A program made the position numbers and the translations under genes. Source: Rhodospirillaceae bacterium (lineage in GTDB: Bacteria; Pseudomonadota; Alphaproteobacteria; Rhodospirillales; Casp-alpha2). From it: a DNA stretch of 64,000 nucleotides. Below, one piece after another: positions 44,108-54,364 of the stretch. The stretch is from contig NZAZ01000114.1 of assembly GCA_002686255.1 (NCBI GenBank), positions 1 through 64,000 of the forward strand, given 5' to 3'. The notes below the pieces were generated by a model that was not told the DNA's origin, did no database searches, and was given only the letters and a program-made list of their open reading frames with translations. How positions within the stretch are numbered: the first letter of the stretch is position 1; the number at the start of each line of letters is the position of its first letter.

Positions 44108-45829
44108 ATGCGCAAATACCTTCATATCGACCTCGAAAATCAGTCCATCGATTCCGAAGAGCTTGAGGGCGAAACCCTGGCGCGGGCCGGCCGGTACCAT
44201 ATCGTCAAGACACTGCTGGACCGGGGGACGGCGACCATCGACCCCCTGTCGGCCGATAATCCGCTGATTTTCTCCGCCGGGCCGTTCGCCGGGACCAATT
44301 TTTCCAACGCCAACCGCATCAGCGTCGGCTGCAAAAGCCCGCTCACCGGCGGGATCAAGGAATCCAACGCCGGCGGCACCTTCGCCTTCGCCCTGGGGCA
44401 ATTGGAACTGGCGGGGTTCACGCTCCTGGGCGCCTCAAAGGACTGGGTCGTCATCCGCATCACCAAGGAAGGCGAGGTCACCTTCGATGACGCCGAACCG
44501 TACCTGGGCAAGGGCCTGTTCGAGGCCGCCGCCCTGCTGCACGAAAAATACGGCGACAAGGTTTCGATCGGCATTTGCGGCCCGGTCGCCGAATACGGCG
44601 GCCTGATCGCCGGCATCGCGTTCTCGGACCAGGAAAACCGCCCCGTCCGCATTTCCGCCCGCGGCGGCGTCGGCGCGGTGATGGGGTCCAAGAAGGTCAA
44701 GGCCATCATCGTCGACAAGCACAAGATGCCGCCTTTCCACGACCGCAAGAAGCTGATGTCGTCGGTCCGGGAATACGGGGCGAAGCTGGACGACGACGCG
44801 GCGATCAAGAGCCTGGGGCGCAACGGCACCGCCCAGGTGGCGGACATCATCAATCATATGGGCGGGCTGCCGGTGCGCAACTTCTCCAACGGCCAGGTGG
44901 TCGGCCACGACAAGGGGACGCTGAAGATGGGCGGCGACTTTATCCGCGAGCAGAACACCGCCCGCGGCGGCGACACAACCCATGCCTGCATGCCCGGGTG
45001 CATGATCAAGTGCTCCAACGTTTACAACGACGCCGACGGCAACGAGGTCGTCTCGCCCCTGGAATATGAGACCATCGGGCTTTTGGGCACCAATTGCGGG
45101 CTCACCGACCCCGACGAGGTGGCGCGGCTGAACTGGACCGCCAACGACCTCGGCATCGACACCATCGAGACCGGCGCGCTGCTGGGCATCCTGATGGATT
45201 CCGGCCAGGCTGAATACGGCGACGTCGGCTTTATGGAAGCGGCCCTGGATGACATCCGCCAGGGCAACGAGCGCGGCCGGCTCCTGGCCCAGGGGACGGC
45301 GCGGGTCGGCGAGCATTTCGGCATCGAACGGGTGCCGGTGATCAAGAAGCAGGCCATCAGCGCCTATGACCCCCGGGCAATCGAGGTCACCGGCATTTCC
45401 ATGATGGTGACGGCGCAAGGGGCCGATCACGCCACCGGCAGCCTTTTCAACATCGAAACCAAGGACAAGGACACCGAGGAACTGACCGCCGCCAGCATGG
45501 AGGTGCAGATGATGTGCGCCGCCGCCGATTCGCTGGGGCTATGCGTGTTCGGACGCTCGGTCACCAACATCAACCTGGAACTGATCGTCACCGCCCTCAA
45601 CAATGCCTTGGGCACGGACCTGGATGTCGGGTTCTTCGCCCGGCTCGGCCTGGAGACGCTGGAGCTGGAAATACAATTCAACGAACAGGCGGGCTTTACC
45701 GAGGCCGACGACGAGCTGCCGGCGTTCTTTTACGACAACCCCTTGCCGCCCACCGACAAGGCGGCGCGGCATCACAGCGCCGAGGTCAACCGTTTCCGCA
45801 AGGTTTGGATGGCCGCCCAGCCCAGTTAA
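44108..45829 (+). CDS. Aldehyde:ferredoxin oxidoreductase family tungsten enzyme
   Basis: A 573-residue AOR-family protein binding bis-pterin tungsten and one [4Fe-4S] cluster. The N-terminal domain shows FSAGPFAGTNFSNANR and the pterin-binding ISARGGVGAVMGSKKVKAI. Cluster ligands are Cys294, Cys298, Cys302 (CMPGCMIKC) and Cys479 (LGLCVFG). These enzymes interconvert aldehydes or acyl groups and carboxylates. The start is ATG 44108; upstream codons are not family-like. The stop overlaps that of the convergent xdhC gene. No ferredoxin or electron-transfer partner is adjacent. Confidence 0.92.
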   Translation: MRKYLHIDLENQSIDSEELEGETLARAGRYHIVKTLLDRGTATIDPLSADNPLIFSAGPFAGTNFSNANRISVGCKSPLTGGIKESNAGGTFAFALGQLELAGFTLLGASKDWVVIRITKEGEVTFDDAEPYLGKGLFEAAALLHEKYGDKVSIGICGPVAEYGGLIAGIAFSDQENRPVRISARGGVGAVMGSKKVKAIIVDKHKMPPFHDRKKLMSSVREYGAKLDDDAAIKSLGRNGTAQVADIINHMGGLPVRNFSNGQVVGHDKGTLKMGGDFIREQNTARGGDTTHACMPGCMIKCSNVYNDADGNEVVSPLEYETIGLLGTNCGLTDPDEVARLNWTANDLGIDTIETGALLGILMDSGQAEYGDVGFMEAALDDIRQGNERGRLLAQGTARVGEHFGIERVPVIKKQAISAYDPRAIEVTGISMMVTAQGADHATGSLFNIETKDKDTEELTAASMEVQMMCAAADSLGLCVFGRSVTNINLELIVTALNNALGTDLDVGFFARLGLETLELEIQFNEQAGFTEADDELPAFFYDNPLPPTDKAARHHSAEVNRFRKVWMAAQPS

Positions 45830-46854
45830 TCGCCACACATTTCGTTGATGATCTCGGCCATGATGGCAACCGCGATCTCCCCCGGCAACACGGCGCCAAT
45901 ATCGAGACCGACGGGGCCGTGGATTTTCTCCAATTCCGCCGGGCCCAGCCCCAATGCCGCCAGCCTTTCGGCCCGCTTGGCCTGGGTCTTTTTGCTGCCC
46001 AGGGCGCCGACGTAGAACGCCGGCGACGTCAGCGCGGCTTTCAGGGCCGGGTCGTCCAGCTTTGGGTCATGGGTCAGGGTGACGACGGCGGTCTGGTTGT
46101 CGAGGGCGAGGCCGCCCAGCGCCGCTTCCGGCCATTCGGCGATCACCTTGACGTCGGGGAACCTTTCATCGGTGGCGAAGGCTTGCCGAGGGTCGATGAC
46201 GACGACATGAAAACCGGCGATCTTCGCCAGCGGCGCCAGCGCCTGGGCTATATGAACGGCGCCGATGAGCACCAGGCGCCGGGGCGCGGCGACGGCTTCG
46301 ATGAAATAGGGCTCGGCGCCGTCCTCGACCAGGCGGCTTTGCTTTTCCATGACCGCCTTTCCGGCGCCTTCCAAGACCGTTTCGGGTACCTCTAGCGGTC
46401 CCTCGGGCTCGCCCTCGGTGATAAGGGCCGAAACGCCGTCGGCAAGCCGGGTGACGATGGCCGACGGCTTGCCTTCCCGGAGCCGTTCACGGGCGGCTTC
46501 GTGAAGCGCCGCTAAGTCATCGAGGCGCCGGACCAGGACGCGAATTTCGCCGCCGCAGGCGAGGCCCACCTCCCACGCCATCTCGTCGGTGACGCCGTAG
46601 TCGAACACGGCTGTTTCGGCGCCCTTCAAAATCTCCAGCGCCTCGTTGACCACGGCCCCCTCGACGCAGCCCCCGGAGACCGAGCCGACCATGGCGCCGT
46701 CGTCGCGGACGCACAGATGGCTGCCGACCGGAAGGGGCGATGACCCCCAGGTCGAGACCACGGTGGCGAGGACCGCCCCGCGCCCCGATTCAAGCCATTC
46801 CAAGCCCTGTCCGAGGACATCGCCGTTGGCCATGGTGATCTTATCGAGGTTCAT
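45826..46854 (-). CDS. xdhC: XdhC/CoxF-type molybdenum hydroxylase maturation factor
   Basis: A 342-residue XdhC/CoxI-family protein, which carries and protects Mo cofactor and helps its sulfuration before insertion. The N-terminal XdhC domain has ATVVSTWGSSPLPVG and VSGGCVEGAVV. The C-terminal Rossmann-like domain has LVLIGAVHIAQALAPLA and YVGALGSKKTQAKR. It heads away from the coxSML-like genes, in a leftward group with coxG and the cytidylyltransferase. ATG 46833 is an alternative start. Confidence 0.9.
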   Translation of the reverse strand: MNLDKITMANGDVLGQGLEWLESGRGAVLATVVSTWGSSPLPVGSHLCVRDDGAMVGSVSGGCVEGAVVNEALEILKGAETAVFDYGVTDEMAWEVGLACGGEIRVLVRRLDDLAALHEAARERLREGKPSAIVTRLADGVSALITEGEPEGPLEVPETVLEGAGKAVMEKQSRLVEDGAEPYFIEAVAAPRRLVLIGAVHIAQALAPLAKIAGFHVVVIDPRQAFATDERFPDVKVIAEWPEAALGGLALDNQTAVVTLTHDPKLDDPALKAALTSPAFYVGALGSKKTQAKRAERLAALGLGPAELEKIHGPVGLDIGAVLPGEIAVAIMAEIINEMCGD

Positions 46855-46866
46855 GGGCCTGAACCC

Positions 46867-47403
46867 TTATTTCAGCAACAAGTACGCGGCCAGTCCCATG
46901 ACGGCCAGGCAAATGGCGGCCATGACCAGCCACCGGTTGGCTTGTGGTTCCGGCTCGGGGGCTTCGCCGGCGACGATGCGCTCGAAGGATTGGAAAAACT
47001 CCCCGGCCAGCTTCTTCGACGTCGCTTCCACCAGCCGGCCACCCAGTTGCGACAGCTTGCCGCCGACCTCGGCGGTGACCTCATAGGTCAGCCGCGTGCC
47101 GTCCGGATTCTCCTCCAGCCGCACCCGGGCCGAACCCTTGGCGAAACCCGCCGGGCCGGCCTTGCCTTCGCCGTTGATGGTGTAGCCTTCGGGGGCAACG
47201 ATATCGGAAAGGGTAACGCCGCCCTTGAAGGTGGCTTTCACCGGGCCGACCTTGGTGACGACCGTGGCGGTGAATTCGTTGTCCGATATTTTCTCCAGGG
47301 TCTGGCACCCCGGTATGGCCTCGGTCAAAACGTCGGGATCGTTGAGCGCCGCGAAGACCGTCTCGCGCGGCGCCTGGATCAGGATTTCGTCCTTCAGTTT
47401 CAT
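46867..47403 (-). CDS. coxG: CoxG-like SRPBCC protein
   Basis: A 178-residue protein with a START/SRPBCC domain of the CoxG family (MKLKDEILIQAPRETVFAAL near the start, then KVGPVKATFKG). It ends in a single membrane helix (about 157-176). CoxG anchors CO dehydrogenase to the membrane in Oligotropha, and homologues accompany many molybdenum hydroxylases. It lies 12 bp upstream of the xdhC-like gene. Confidence 0.9.
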   Translation of the reverse strand: MKLKDEILIQAPRETVFAALNDPDVLTEAIPGCQTLEKISDNEFTATVVTKVGPVKATFKGGVTLSDIVAPEGYTINGEGKAGPAGFAKGSARVRLEENPDGTRLTYEVTAEVGGKLSQLGGRLVEATSKKLAGEFFQSFERIVAGEAPEPEPQANRWLVMAAICLAVMGLAAYLLLK

Positions 47404-47511
47404 GTCGGTCTCTTGTTATTTTATGAAACGCTTATCTGTACTTCCGGGGCCGAAAGATCAAGGCGCTTCACCGGATAAACGTCACCCCCCCCCGGCAAGT
47501 CGTCCGGCAAA

Positions 47512-48141
47512 TCACCCCAGTAGATTCCCGGGGCCGTCGACGTCGAAATGAATGTCCGCGGTATCGACCTCGACCGCCGATATTTCGGCGGCGTTTTTTT
47601 TCAGCAGATCACGGCCGCCGGTATCGCCGGAAATCTCCAGCAGTTGCGGGAAAAATCGCCTCGGCCACAACACCGGGTGGCCCCGCCGGCCGTCAAAGAC
47701 GGGAGCGCAGATATCGGTTTCGCCGCCTTCTTCGAAGCGCCCGATCAAAAGGTCGATGATGTCGGCTGATATACGGGGCATATCGGCAAGCAGCACCAAC
47801 GCCCCCGGCCGCCCGTCCGGGACCGCCGATATCCCGGCCTTCAAGGAGGTGCTGAGCCCGTCCCGGTAATCGGGGTTATGGACGGCCCTAAGGTCCAAGC
47901 CGGCGAGGGCGGCGGTGATGAGGTCGGCCTCATGCCCGGTGACGGCGATCACCTCCGCCGCCCGGGAGGCCAGGGCGGCCGCCGCGACCCGGCGGACAAG
48001 AGGCGCGCCGTCGGCCTCAAACAGCAGTTTGTTGGTTTTGCCGGAACGCCTGGATTCCCCGGCCGCCAGGATGATCGCGGCAACGCCGTTATCAACTTCC
48101 CTGGCGCCGGAATCATTCGAATTTTGGTCCTGGTTCGGCAT
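47512..48141 (-). CDS. mocA: Molybdenum cofactor cytidylyltransferase-like protein
   Basis: A 209-residue NTP-transferase with [15 protein letters not shown] at the N-terminus, VLLADMPRI (metal-binding) in the middle and [14 protein letters not shown]. This matches MocA, which makes molybdopterin cytosine dinucleotide, the cofactor used by CO-dehydrogenase-like hydroxylases. It is first of the leftward maturation genes and divergent from the small subunit gene by 96 bp. Confidence 0.9.
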   Translation of the reverse strand: MPNQDQNSNDSGAREVDNGVAAIILAAGESRRSGKTNKLLFEADGAPLVRRVAAAALASRAAEVIAVTGHEADLITAALAGLDLRAVHNPDYRDGLSTSLKAGISAVPDGRPGALVLLADMPRISADIIDLLIGRFEEGGETDICAPVFDGRRGHPVLWPRRFFPQLLEISGDTGGRDLLKKNAAEISAVEVDTADIHFDVDGPGNLLG

Positions 48142-48152
48142 CCAAGGCCGGG

Positions 48153-48181
48153 CTTTCGTTTATGGAAACGCCTGTTATAAA
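48153..48181 (+). promoter_or_regulatory. Candidate promoter of the molybdenum hydroxylase genes
   Basis: TATAAA (48176-48181) is preceded by TG at 48173-48174, an extended -10 element. The -35 match (CTTTCG, 48153-48158, 17-bp spacing) is poor. It lies in the divergent gap, about 57 bp before the small subunit gene. Confidence 0.35.
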
Positions 48182-48237
48182 GGTTTTCGGCCATCGGCGC
48201 GAAAACGGGCCGAAACCCGCATCGATGGGGATGGATA

Positions 48238-48705
<468 letters not shown>

Positions 48706-48708
48706 ACG

Positions 48709-49521
48709 GTGCAGGATTTCGAATACCAAAAGCCGAAAACCGTGGCCGCGGCCGGTGACGCCTTCGACGCCCAATCGGACGGCTCCTTCCTTGCCGGCGG
48801 GCAAACGCTGATCCCGGTGATGAAACAGGGCTTGGCCATGCCGTCGGGGCTCATCGACCTTTCCGGGATCGAGGACCTGCAAGGCATCACCGTTGCCGAT
48901 GGGTCCCTCTCCATCGGCGCCATGACGACCCATGCCCGGGTGGCGGCGTCGGAAGAGGTTCGCCGAGCGATTCCCGTCCTGGCCGGGCTGGCCGGCGGCA
49001 TCGGCGACCCGCAGGTGCGTAACCGGGGGACCCTCGGCGGCTCGCTGGCCAACAACGACCCTTCCGCCGATTACCCGGCCGCCGTGCTGGCCCTTTCGGC
49101 GGCGGTGATGACGGACAAGCGCCGCATCCCGGCGGACGGGTTCTTCACCGGCATGTTCGAAACCGCGCTCAACGAAGGGGAACTGATCACCGGCGTCGAG
49201 TTTCCGGTTGCCGAGCGCGCCGCCTATGCGAAGTTCGCCAACCCGGCGTCCCGGTACGCTGTGGCCGGGGTCTTCGTCGCCCGCGTTGACGGGGCGGTTC
49301 GCGTCGCCGTCACCGGCGCCGGGCCGGGGGTGTTCCGGGTTGCGGAAATGGAGGCCGCCCTGGACAAGGATTTCCGGGCCGAAGCCCTGAAGGGCATCGC
49401 CGTCACCGAGGCCGACCTGATTGCCGACATCCACGCCTCGGCCGGATACCGGGCCCATTTGATCGGCGTCATGGCCCGCCGCGCCGTTGACGCGGCCAAC
49501 GGGGAAGGGGGTGCGGCATGA
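48709..49521 (+). CDS. coxM: Molybdenum hydroxylase, FAD-binding medium subunit
   Basis: A 270-residue flavoprotein subunit of the CoxM/CutM type. It has the FAD pyrophosphate-binding motif [16 protein letters not shown] and the second FAD motif [18 protein letters not shown]. The start is GTG 48709, 3 bp after the small subunit stop. The stop overlaps the large subunit start (ATGA). It is shorter than CO dehydrogenase medium subunits by about 20 residues. Confidence 0.93.
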   Translation: MQDFEYQKPKTVAAAGDAFDAQSDGSFLAGGQTLIPVMKQGLAMPSGLIDLSGIEDLQGITVADGSLSIGAMTTHARVAASEEVRRAIPVLAGLAGGIGDPQVRNRGTLGGSLANNDPSADYPAAVLALSAAVMTDKRRIPADGFFTGMFETALNEGELITGVEFPVAERAAYAKFANPASRYAVAGVFVARVDGAVRVAVTGAGPGVFRVAEMEAALDKDFRAEALKGIAVTEADLIADIHASAGYRAHLIGVMARRAVDAANGEGGAA

Positions 49522-51884
49522 CCGACGTAGCCATCGGCCAACCGGTGAAACGGTCCGAGGACGAGCGGTTCCTCACCGGCCGTGGCCGGTACATCGACGA
49601 CATCAACCTGGAAGGCCAGGCCCGCGCCGCGGTGCTGCGCTCGGTCCATGCCCATGCCGACATCAAGAACATCGACGCATCCCAAGCGCTGGCCATGGAA
49701 GGCGTGCTTCTGGTGGTCACCGGCCAGGACTGGATCGCCGAGGGGTTCGGCCCGATGCCGACGAAAACGGCGGTGCGGAAGAACCGCGACGGATCGGAGC
49801 TGTCGGAACCGCCGCGCCATTGCCTGGCCATCGACCGGGTGCGCTACGTCGGCGAGCCGGTGGCCCTGGTGGTTGCCGAAACGGATCAGATCGCGCGGGA
49901 CGCCCTGGATCTCATCAACGTCGACTATGAGTCCCTGGACGCGGTCACCGACGCGGTCAAGGCGTTGACTCCGGACGCACCGCAACTGTGGGACGACATC
50001 CCGGGGAACCTGTGTATCGATTTCGAGCTCGGCGACCGGGAAGGGGTCGAAAAGGCCTTCGAGGAGGCCGACCACGTGATCACCCTCGACCTGGAAAACA
50101 ACCGCGTCACCGCGGTGCCGATCGAGCCCCGCGGCTGCGTCGGCGGCTACGACCCCGAGACCGAAACCTACCTGCTCTACAACGCCACCCAGAACGTCCA
50201 CGCCAACCGCGACACCTTCGCCGAGAACGTCTTCGGCATCGACAAGGAGAAAATTCACCACATCGCGCCGGACGTAGGCGGCGGCTTCGGGGTCAAGAAC
50301 AGCGCCTATCCGGAACCGCCCCTGGTGCTCTATGCGGCAAAAAAACTCGGCCGGCCGGTCAAGTGGATCAACAACCGCTCCGAAAGCTTCCTTTCCGACA
50401 CCCACGGCCGGGGACAGACCAGCCGCGTGCAGCTTGCCATCGACAACGACGGCACCTTCCGGGCGCTGCGTACGGAAACGGTTGCCGGCATCGGCGCCTA
50501 TTGCTGGACCATTGGGCCGTTTACGCCGACCGGCGGCTCGGCCCGGACACAGGGTGGACCTTATGACTTTCCGGTGATGTACTACCGCGGCCGCGCCGTT
50601 TTCATCAACACCGGGCCCATGGACCCCTATCGTGGCGCCGGGCGGCCGGAGGCGACGTTCCAGACCGAGCGCATCATCGAATACGCGGCGCGCCAGCTCG
50701 GCATGGACCCGGTCGAGATCAGGCGCAAGAATCTGATGCCGCCGGAAAAACTCCCCCATAAGACGTCCATGGGGCTGAACATCGATTGCGGCGATTTCCC
50801 CAAGGTGTTCGAGCGGACCCTGGAACTGGCCGATCCCGGGTCGTTTGCCGAAAGGGCCGAACAGTCCAAGACCGCCGGCCGCCTTTTCGGTTTCGCCATC
50901 GCTCCTTACCTGGAATGCACCGGCGGCGGGCCGAAGGAATTCGCCGGCGTCGCCTTTCGCGCCGACGGAACGGTATCGCTGTCGGTCGGCAGCCAGTCCA
51001 CGGGCATGGGCCACGAGACATCTATGGCGCAGTTGCTGGCGGCCCGTTTGGGGATTCCGTTCGAGCGCGTCGAATACCACCAGGCCGACACCGACAAGAC
51101 CCCCATCGGCGGCGGTCACGGCGGGTCCCGGGGGTTGGAACTGGGCGGCAACGCCGTCGCCCAGGCCGCCCAAGAGGTGATCGAAAAGGCGTCCGGGTTG
51201 GCGGCGCATCTATTGCAGTCGAAGGCCGCCGACCTGACCTTTGAGGGCGGTAGCTTCACGGATTCCGGTTCCGGCGCATCGGTGTCGATGGTTGAGGTTA
51301 TCGAGGCCTCCTTCGACCCCGAGCGCCTTCCCGACGACCTGGAGCCGGGGTGCCTGGATACGGGCTCGACCTTCGAAAGGGGCGAGATTTCGATCCCCAA
51401 CGGCTGTCACGCGGCGGCGGTGGAGGTCGATCCCGAGACCGGCGCCATCCGTCTTTTGGGGTATTGGGTGGTTGACGACTTCGGCACCATCATCAATCCG
51501 CTGCTCGCCGACGGACAGGTCATGGGCGGCGTCGCCCAGGGGATCGGGCAGGTCCTGACGGAGAACATCGTCTTTGACGAAAGCGGCCAATTGATCACCG
51601 GCTCGCTGATGGATTACGGGTTGCCGCGCGCCGATGCCGTCCCCGACATGGTCATCGAATACTATGAGGGGGCGCCGACGAAGAAAAACCCGCTTGGTGT
51701 TAAAGGCGCCGGCGAAGCCGGCTGCGTCGGCTCGCTGCCGGCGGTCGTCAACGCCGTCCTCGATGCGCTCAAGGAATTTGGCGTCGTCCACATCGACATC
51801 CCCCTGACGCCGGAGAAGGTGTGGCGCGCGATCCAGGACCAGGGCGCCCATGATCCAAAAGGATTGATGGAAAACGCCCTCTAA
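49518..51884 (+). CDS. Molybdenum hydroxylase large subunit, form II CoxL-like
   Basis: A 788-residue molybdopterin-binding subunit of the xanthine oxidase superfamily. It has GRYIDDINLEGQARAAVLRS and VGGGFGVKNSAYPEPPLV, which bind the cofactor. The active-site loop is PYRGAGR (370-376), the form II signature, not the AYxCSFR of true CO dehydrogenases. The catalytic Glu733 is in KGAGEAGCVG. It therefore probably hydroxylates an organic aldehyde or N-heterocycle; the substrate is unknown. Confidence 0.92.
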   Translation: MTDVAIGQPVKRSEDERFLTGRGRYIDDINLEGQARAAVLRSVHAHADIKNIDASQALAMEGVLLVVTGQDWIAEGFGPMPTKTAVRKNRDGSELSEPPRHCLAIDRVRYVGEPVALVVAETDQIARDALDLINVDYESLDAVTDAVKALTPDAPQLWDDIPGNLCIDFELGDREGVEKAFEEADHVITLDLENNRVTAVPIEPRGCVGGYDPETETYLLYNATQNVHANRDTFAENVFGIDKEKIHHIAPDVGGGFGVKNSAYPEPPLVLYAAKKLGRPVKWINNRSESFLSDTHGRGQTSRVQLAIDNDGTFRALRTETVAGIGAYCWTIGPFTPTGGSARTQGGPYDFPVMYYRGRAVFINTGPMDPYRGAGRPEATFQTERIIEYAARQLGMDPVEIRRKNLMPPEKLPHKTSMGLNIDCGDFPKVFERTLELADPGSFAERAEQSKTAGRLFGFAIAPYLECTGGGPKEFAGVAFRADGTVSLSVGSQSTGMGHETSMAQLLAARLGIPFERVEYHQADTDKTPIGGGHGGSRGLELGGNAVAQAAQEVIEKASGLAAHLLQSKAADLTFEGGSFTDSGSGASVSMVEVIEASFDPERLPDDLEPGCLDTGSTFERGEISIPNGCHAAAVEVDPETGAIRLLGYWVVDDFGTIINPLLADGQVMGGVAQGIGQVLTENIVFDESGQLITGSLMDYGLPRADAVPDMVIEYYEGAPTKKNPLGVKGAGEAGCVGSLPAVVNAVLDALKEFGVVHIDIPLTPEKVWRAIQDQGAHDPKGLMENAL

Positions 51885-51925
51885 CCCCCCCCAAGCACAA
51901 AAAATTTACTAGAATCATGCAATTA

Positions 51926-51957
51926 ATTAAGTACAAAAACCGCCAATTCGTACTAAT
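51926..51957. promoter_or_regulatory. Imperfect inverted repeat upstream of the lipid operon
   Basis: ATTAAGTAC (51926-51934) and GTACTAAT (51950-51957) face each other across 15 bp in an AT-rich gap of 140 bp. This is a plausible operator for the five-gene operon. No regulator gene is adjacent. Confidence 0.35.
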
Positions 51958-52024
51958 CTGGTTGCGGGGGCCTAAGACGTTAAGACCGATTCGATAAGAC
52001 CGGCTTTGGTCGAGAGGTCAACGA

Positions 52025-54364
52025 ATGGACATTCGTCCCGCGCCGGAGATTAACGAAACCACTTATGAGTGGTGCGTCCGGGCGTTTTCGCTCTTGCATG
52101 ACCAGCTTGGAATCAACGTCAAGGTCCATGGCGCCGACGGCAAGCTCGAGGACGGGCAGATATTCCTGTTCAATCACTTCGCCCGCTTAGAAACGGTCAT
52201 TCCCCAATACATCATTCACGAGGCGACGGGCGGTTTCTGCCGTTGCGTCGCGGCGGGCGAATTGTTCGAAGGAAGCGACTCCTTTGCCAAGTTCCTGTGG
52301 GATGTCGGCGCGGTACCGACCGATTACCCGGGACTGCTTTCCTTTCTCACCGCCGAGATTCTCAGGGGCCGCAAAGTCATCGTTTTTCCCGAAGGCGGGA
52401 TGATCAAAGACCGCCAAGTCGTCGACAACAAAGGCGATTTCGAAATTTTTTCACCGGGGGATAAGGCCCAGCGCAAACTCCACAAGGGCGCCGCGGCGAT
52501 CGCGTTGACCCTTGAAATCTTCAAGAAGCGCATCCTCATGGTCCACGAAGCCGACGATGCGCCCCGGCTTCAGAGATGGGTCGAAGCCTTGGGGCTGGAC
52601 AGCGTCGAAACCCTCATCGCCGCGGCTCGTCAACGGACCCTGGTCGTGCCCGGCAACATCACTTTCTATCCGATCCGCAATGACGAAAACATTCTCAGCA
52701 AGGGCGCGGCGCTGTTCGGCGGCGAAATCGCGCGCGCGGCCCAGGAAGAGCTTTTGATCGAAGGCAACATCCTGTTCAAAAGCACGGACATGGACGTCCG
52801 CTTCGGCCGGCCGATTGCGCCGGGCGTTTCATGGAACTGGTGGGAGCGGGTGGTTTTGGAACGGGTGTTTCAGCGCATCGACAGCCTCCATGACCTGTTC
52901 GCCCTGAAACCGGATTCCGGACGCTGGATCGACCGCATGGTGTCCATGGTGCTGGGGCGCCAAACGCGGCTGCTTCGCGACGAATACACCCGCGAAATCT
53001 ACTTCAACGTCACCGTCAATCTGTGCCACCTGGCTTCGCGATTGATCCTGACCCTGCTTGAGCGGGGGACAACCGAAATCGGACACGAGCCCTTTCACAC
53101 GCTCCTTTATCTCAGCGTCAAGAACGCGCAACGGGAGCCTTCCATTCACCTGCATCGGAGCCTGGTCATCCCGGAAAGATACGACGGCATCCACAAGGGC
53201 GTCTGGAAGCGGTTCCAACAGTTTCTCGACATGGCGATCAAGTCGGAGTTGATCGAAATTACGCCGGACAAATACCGCTTTTTGCCGAAACTGCAGCAGG
53301 AACACGGCTTTCACGAAGTGCGATTGGAAAATACGGTATCCGTCTATGCTAACGAAATCGCCCCGGTAGAGGCCGCCTGCCGGGCCGTGGAGCAGGCAAT
53401 TCAGTCGAATTCGGCGGCCGAAAAAACGAACCTGGCCAGGCTGTTGTTCGACGACGAAATCCGCGCCTTCCGGTGGTGCCGGGGAAACTATTCCAAGCCG
53501 CGGCACGCCCACATCAACGATCAGGAAACGGCGACCAAAAACCCGGAGCCCTATCTTATGGTTCCCGAGAACGCCCGGGAAATCGGCGTCGTCCTGGTGC
53601 ACGGATTTCTCGCCTCCCCGGCCGAGCTCAGGTCCTATGGCGAGAAGCTGGCGGCCTTGGGGTATCCGGTCATCGGCGTCCGTCTTCGCGGCCACGGAAC
53701 GTCACCTTGGGACCTGCGCGACCGCAATTGGAAGGAATGGCTGGGTTCGGCACGCCGGGGGTTTGAGATCATTTCAGCCTTCGCCGACCATATATGCGTG
53801 GTTGGATTTTCCACCGGCGGCGCGCTGGCGCTCCGGCTCGCCGCCGAGCAACCGGAAAACCTTGCCGGCGTCGTGGCGGTTTCCGTCCCCGTCAAGTTCC
53901 GCAACCGCAACCTGATTTTCGTTTCCGTCATCCACGGCATCAACAAACTGACGAAGTGGGTGACGTCGCTGGAGGGGCTGATGCCGTTCCGTTCCAACGA
54001 ATCCGAACACCCTGACATCAATTACCGGCACATTCCCATGCGCGGACTGTTCGAGTTGCACCGGCTGGTCGACGACATGAAACAACGCCTGTCAGACGTC
54101 GCCTGCCCGGTCGCCGTGATCCAAGGAACGGAAGATCAAATCATCGATCCCAAAAGCGCCGAAATCGTCCTCGACAAGATCGCTTCGACGGATACATCGC
54201 TTCACATGATCCCGTCCAAGCGGCACGGCATCCTGAGCGAGGACATAGGCGGCACCCAGGAGCTGGTGACCTCATTCCTGATGTCGCTGTCGCCGGAGGA
54301 AGAAGACCCTTCCGCGGCGGAGCGGCCTGAGATGGAGCGGACCGGAGAAAGCGTATGCGGATAA
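52025..54364 (+). CDS. Fusion of PlsC-type acyltransferase and alpha/beta-hydrolase
   Basis: A 779-residue two-domain protein. The N-terminal part (about 40-330) is a glycerolipid acyltransferase: FNHFARLET at 49-57 supplies His51 with Glu56 in place of the usual Asp (HxxxxE), and FPEGGM at 121-126 is the acceptor motif. A linker of about 180 residues follows. The C-terminal part (about 518-755) is an alpha/beta-hydrolase with VLVHGFLAS (oxyanion), nucleophile Ser596 in GFSTGG, Asp704 and His734, like monoacylglycerol lipase. It could deacylate and reacylate the same lipid, feeding fatty acids to the fadD gene, whose start it overlaps. No signal peptide is seen. Confidence 0.85.
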   Translation: MDIRPAPEINETTYEWCVRAFSLLHDQLGINVKVHGADGKLEDGQIFLFNHFARLETVIPQYIIHEATGGFCRCVAAGELFEGSDSFAKFLWDVGAVPTDYPGLLSFLTAEILRGRKVIVFPEGGMIKDRQVVDNKGDFEIFSPGDKAQRKLHKGAAAIALTLEIFKKRILMVHEADDAPRLQRWVEALGLDSVETLIAAARQRTLVVPGNITFYPIRNDENILSKGAALFGGEIARAAQEELLIEGNILFKSTDMDVRFGRPIAPGVSWNWWERVVLERVFQRIDSLHDLFALKPDSGRWIDRMVSMVLGRQTRLLRDEYTREIYFNVTVNLCHLASRLILTLLERGTTEIGHEPFHTLLYLSVKNAQREPSIHLHRSLVIPERYDGIHKGVWKRFQQFLDMAIKSELIEITPDKYRFLPKLQQEHGFHEVRLENTVSVYANEIAPVEAACRAVEQAIQSNSAAEKTNLARLLFDDEIRAFRWCRGNYSKPRHAHINDQETATKNPEPYLMVPENAREIGVVLVHGFLASPAELRSYGEKLAALGYPVIGVRLRGHGTSPWDLRDRNWKEWLGSARRGFEIISAFADHICVVGFSTGGALALRLAAEQPENLAGVVAVSVPVKFRNRNLIFVSVIHGINKLTKWVTSLEGLMPFRSNESEHPDINYRHIPMRGLFELHRLVDDMKQRLSDVACPVAVIQGTEDQIIDPKSAEIVLDKIASTDTSLHMIPSKRHGILSEDIGGTQELVTSFLMSLSPEEEDPSAAERPEMERTGESVCG

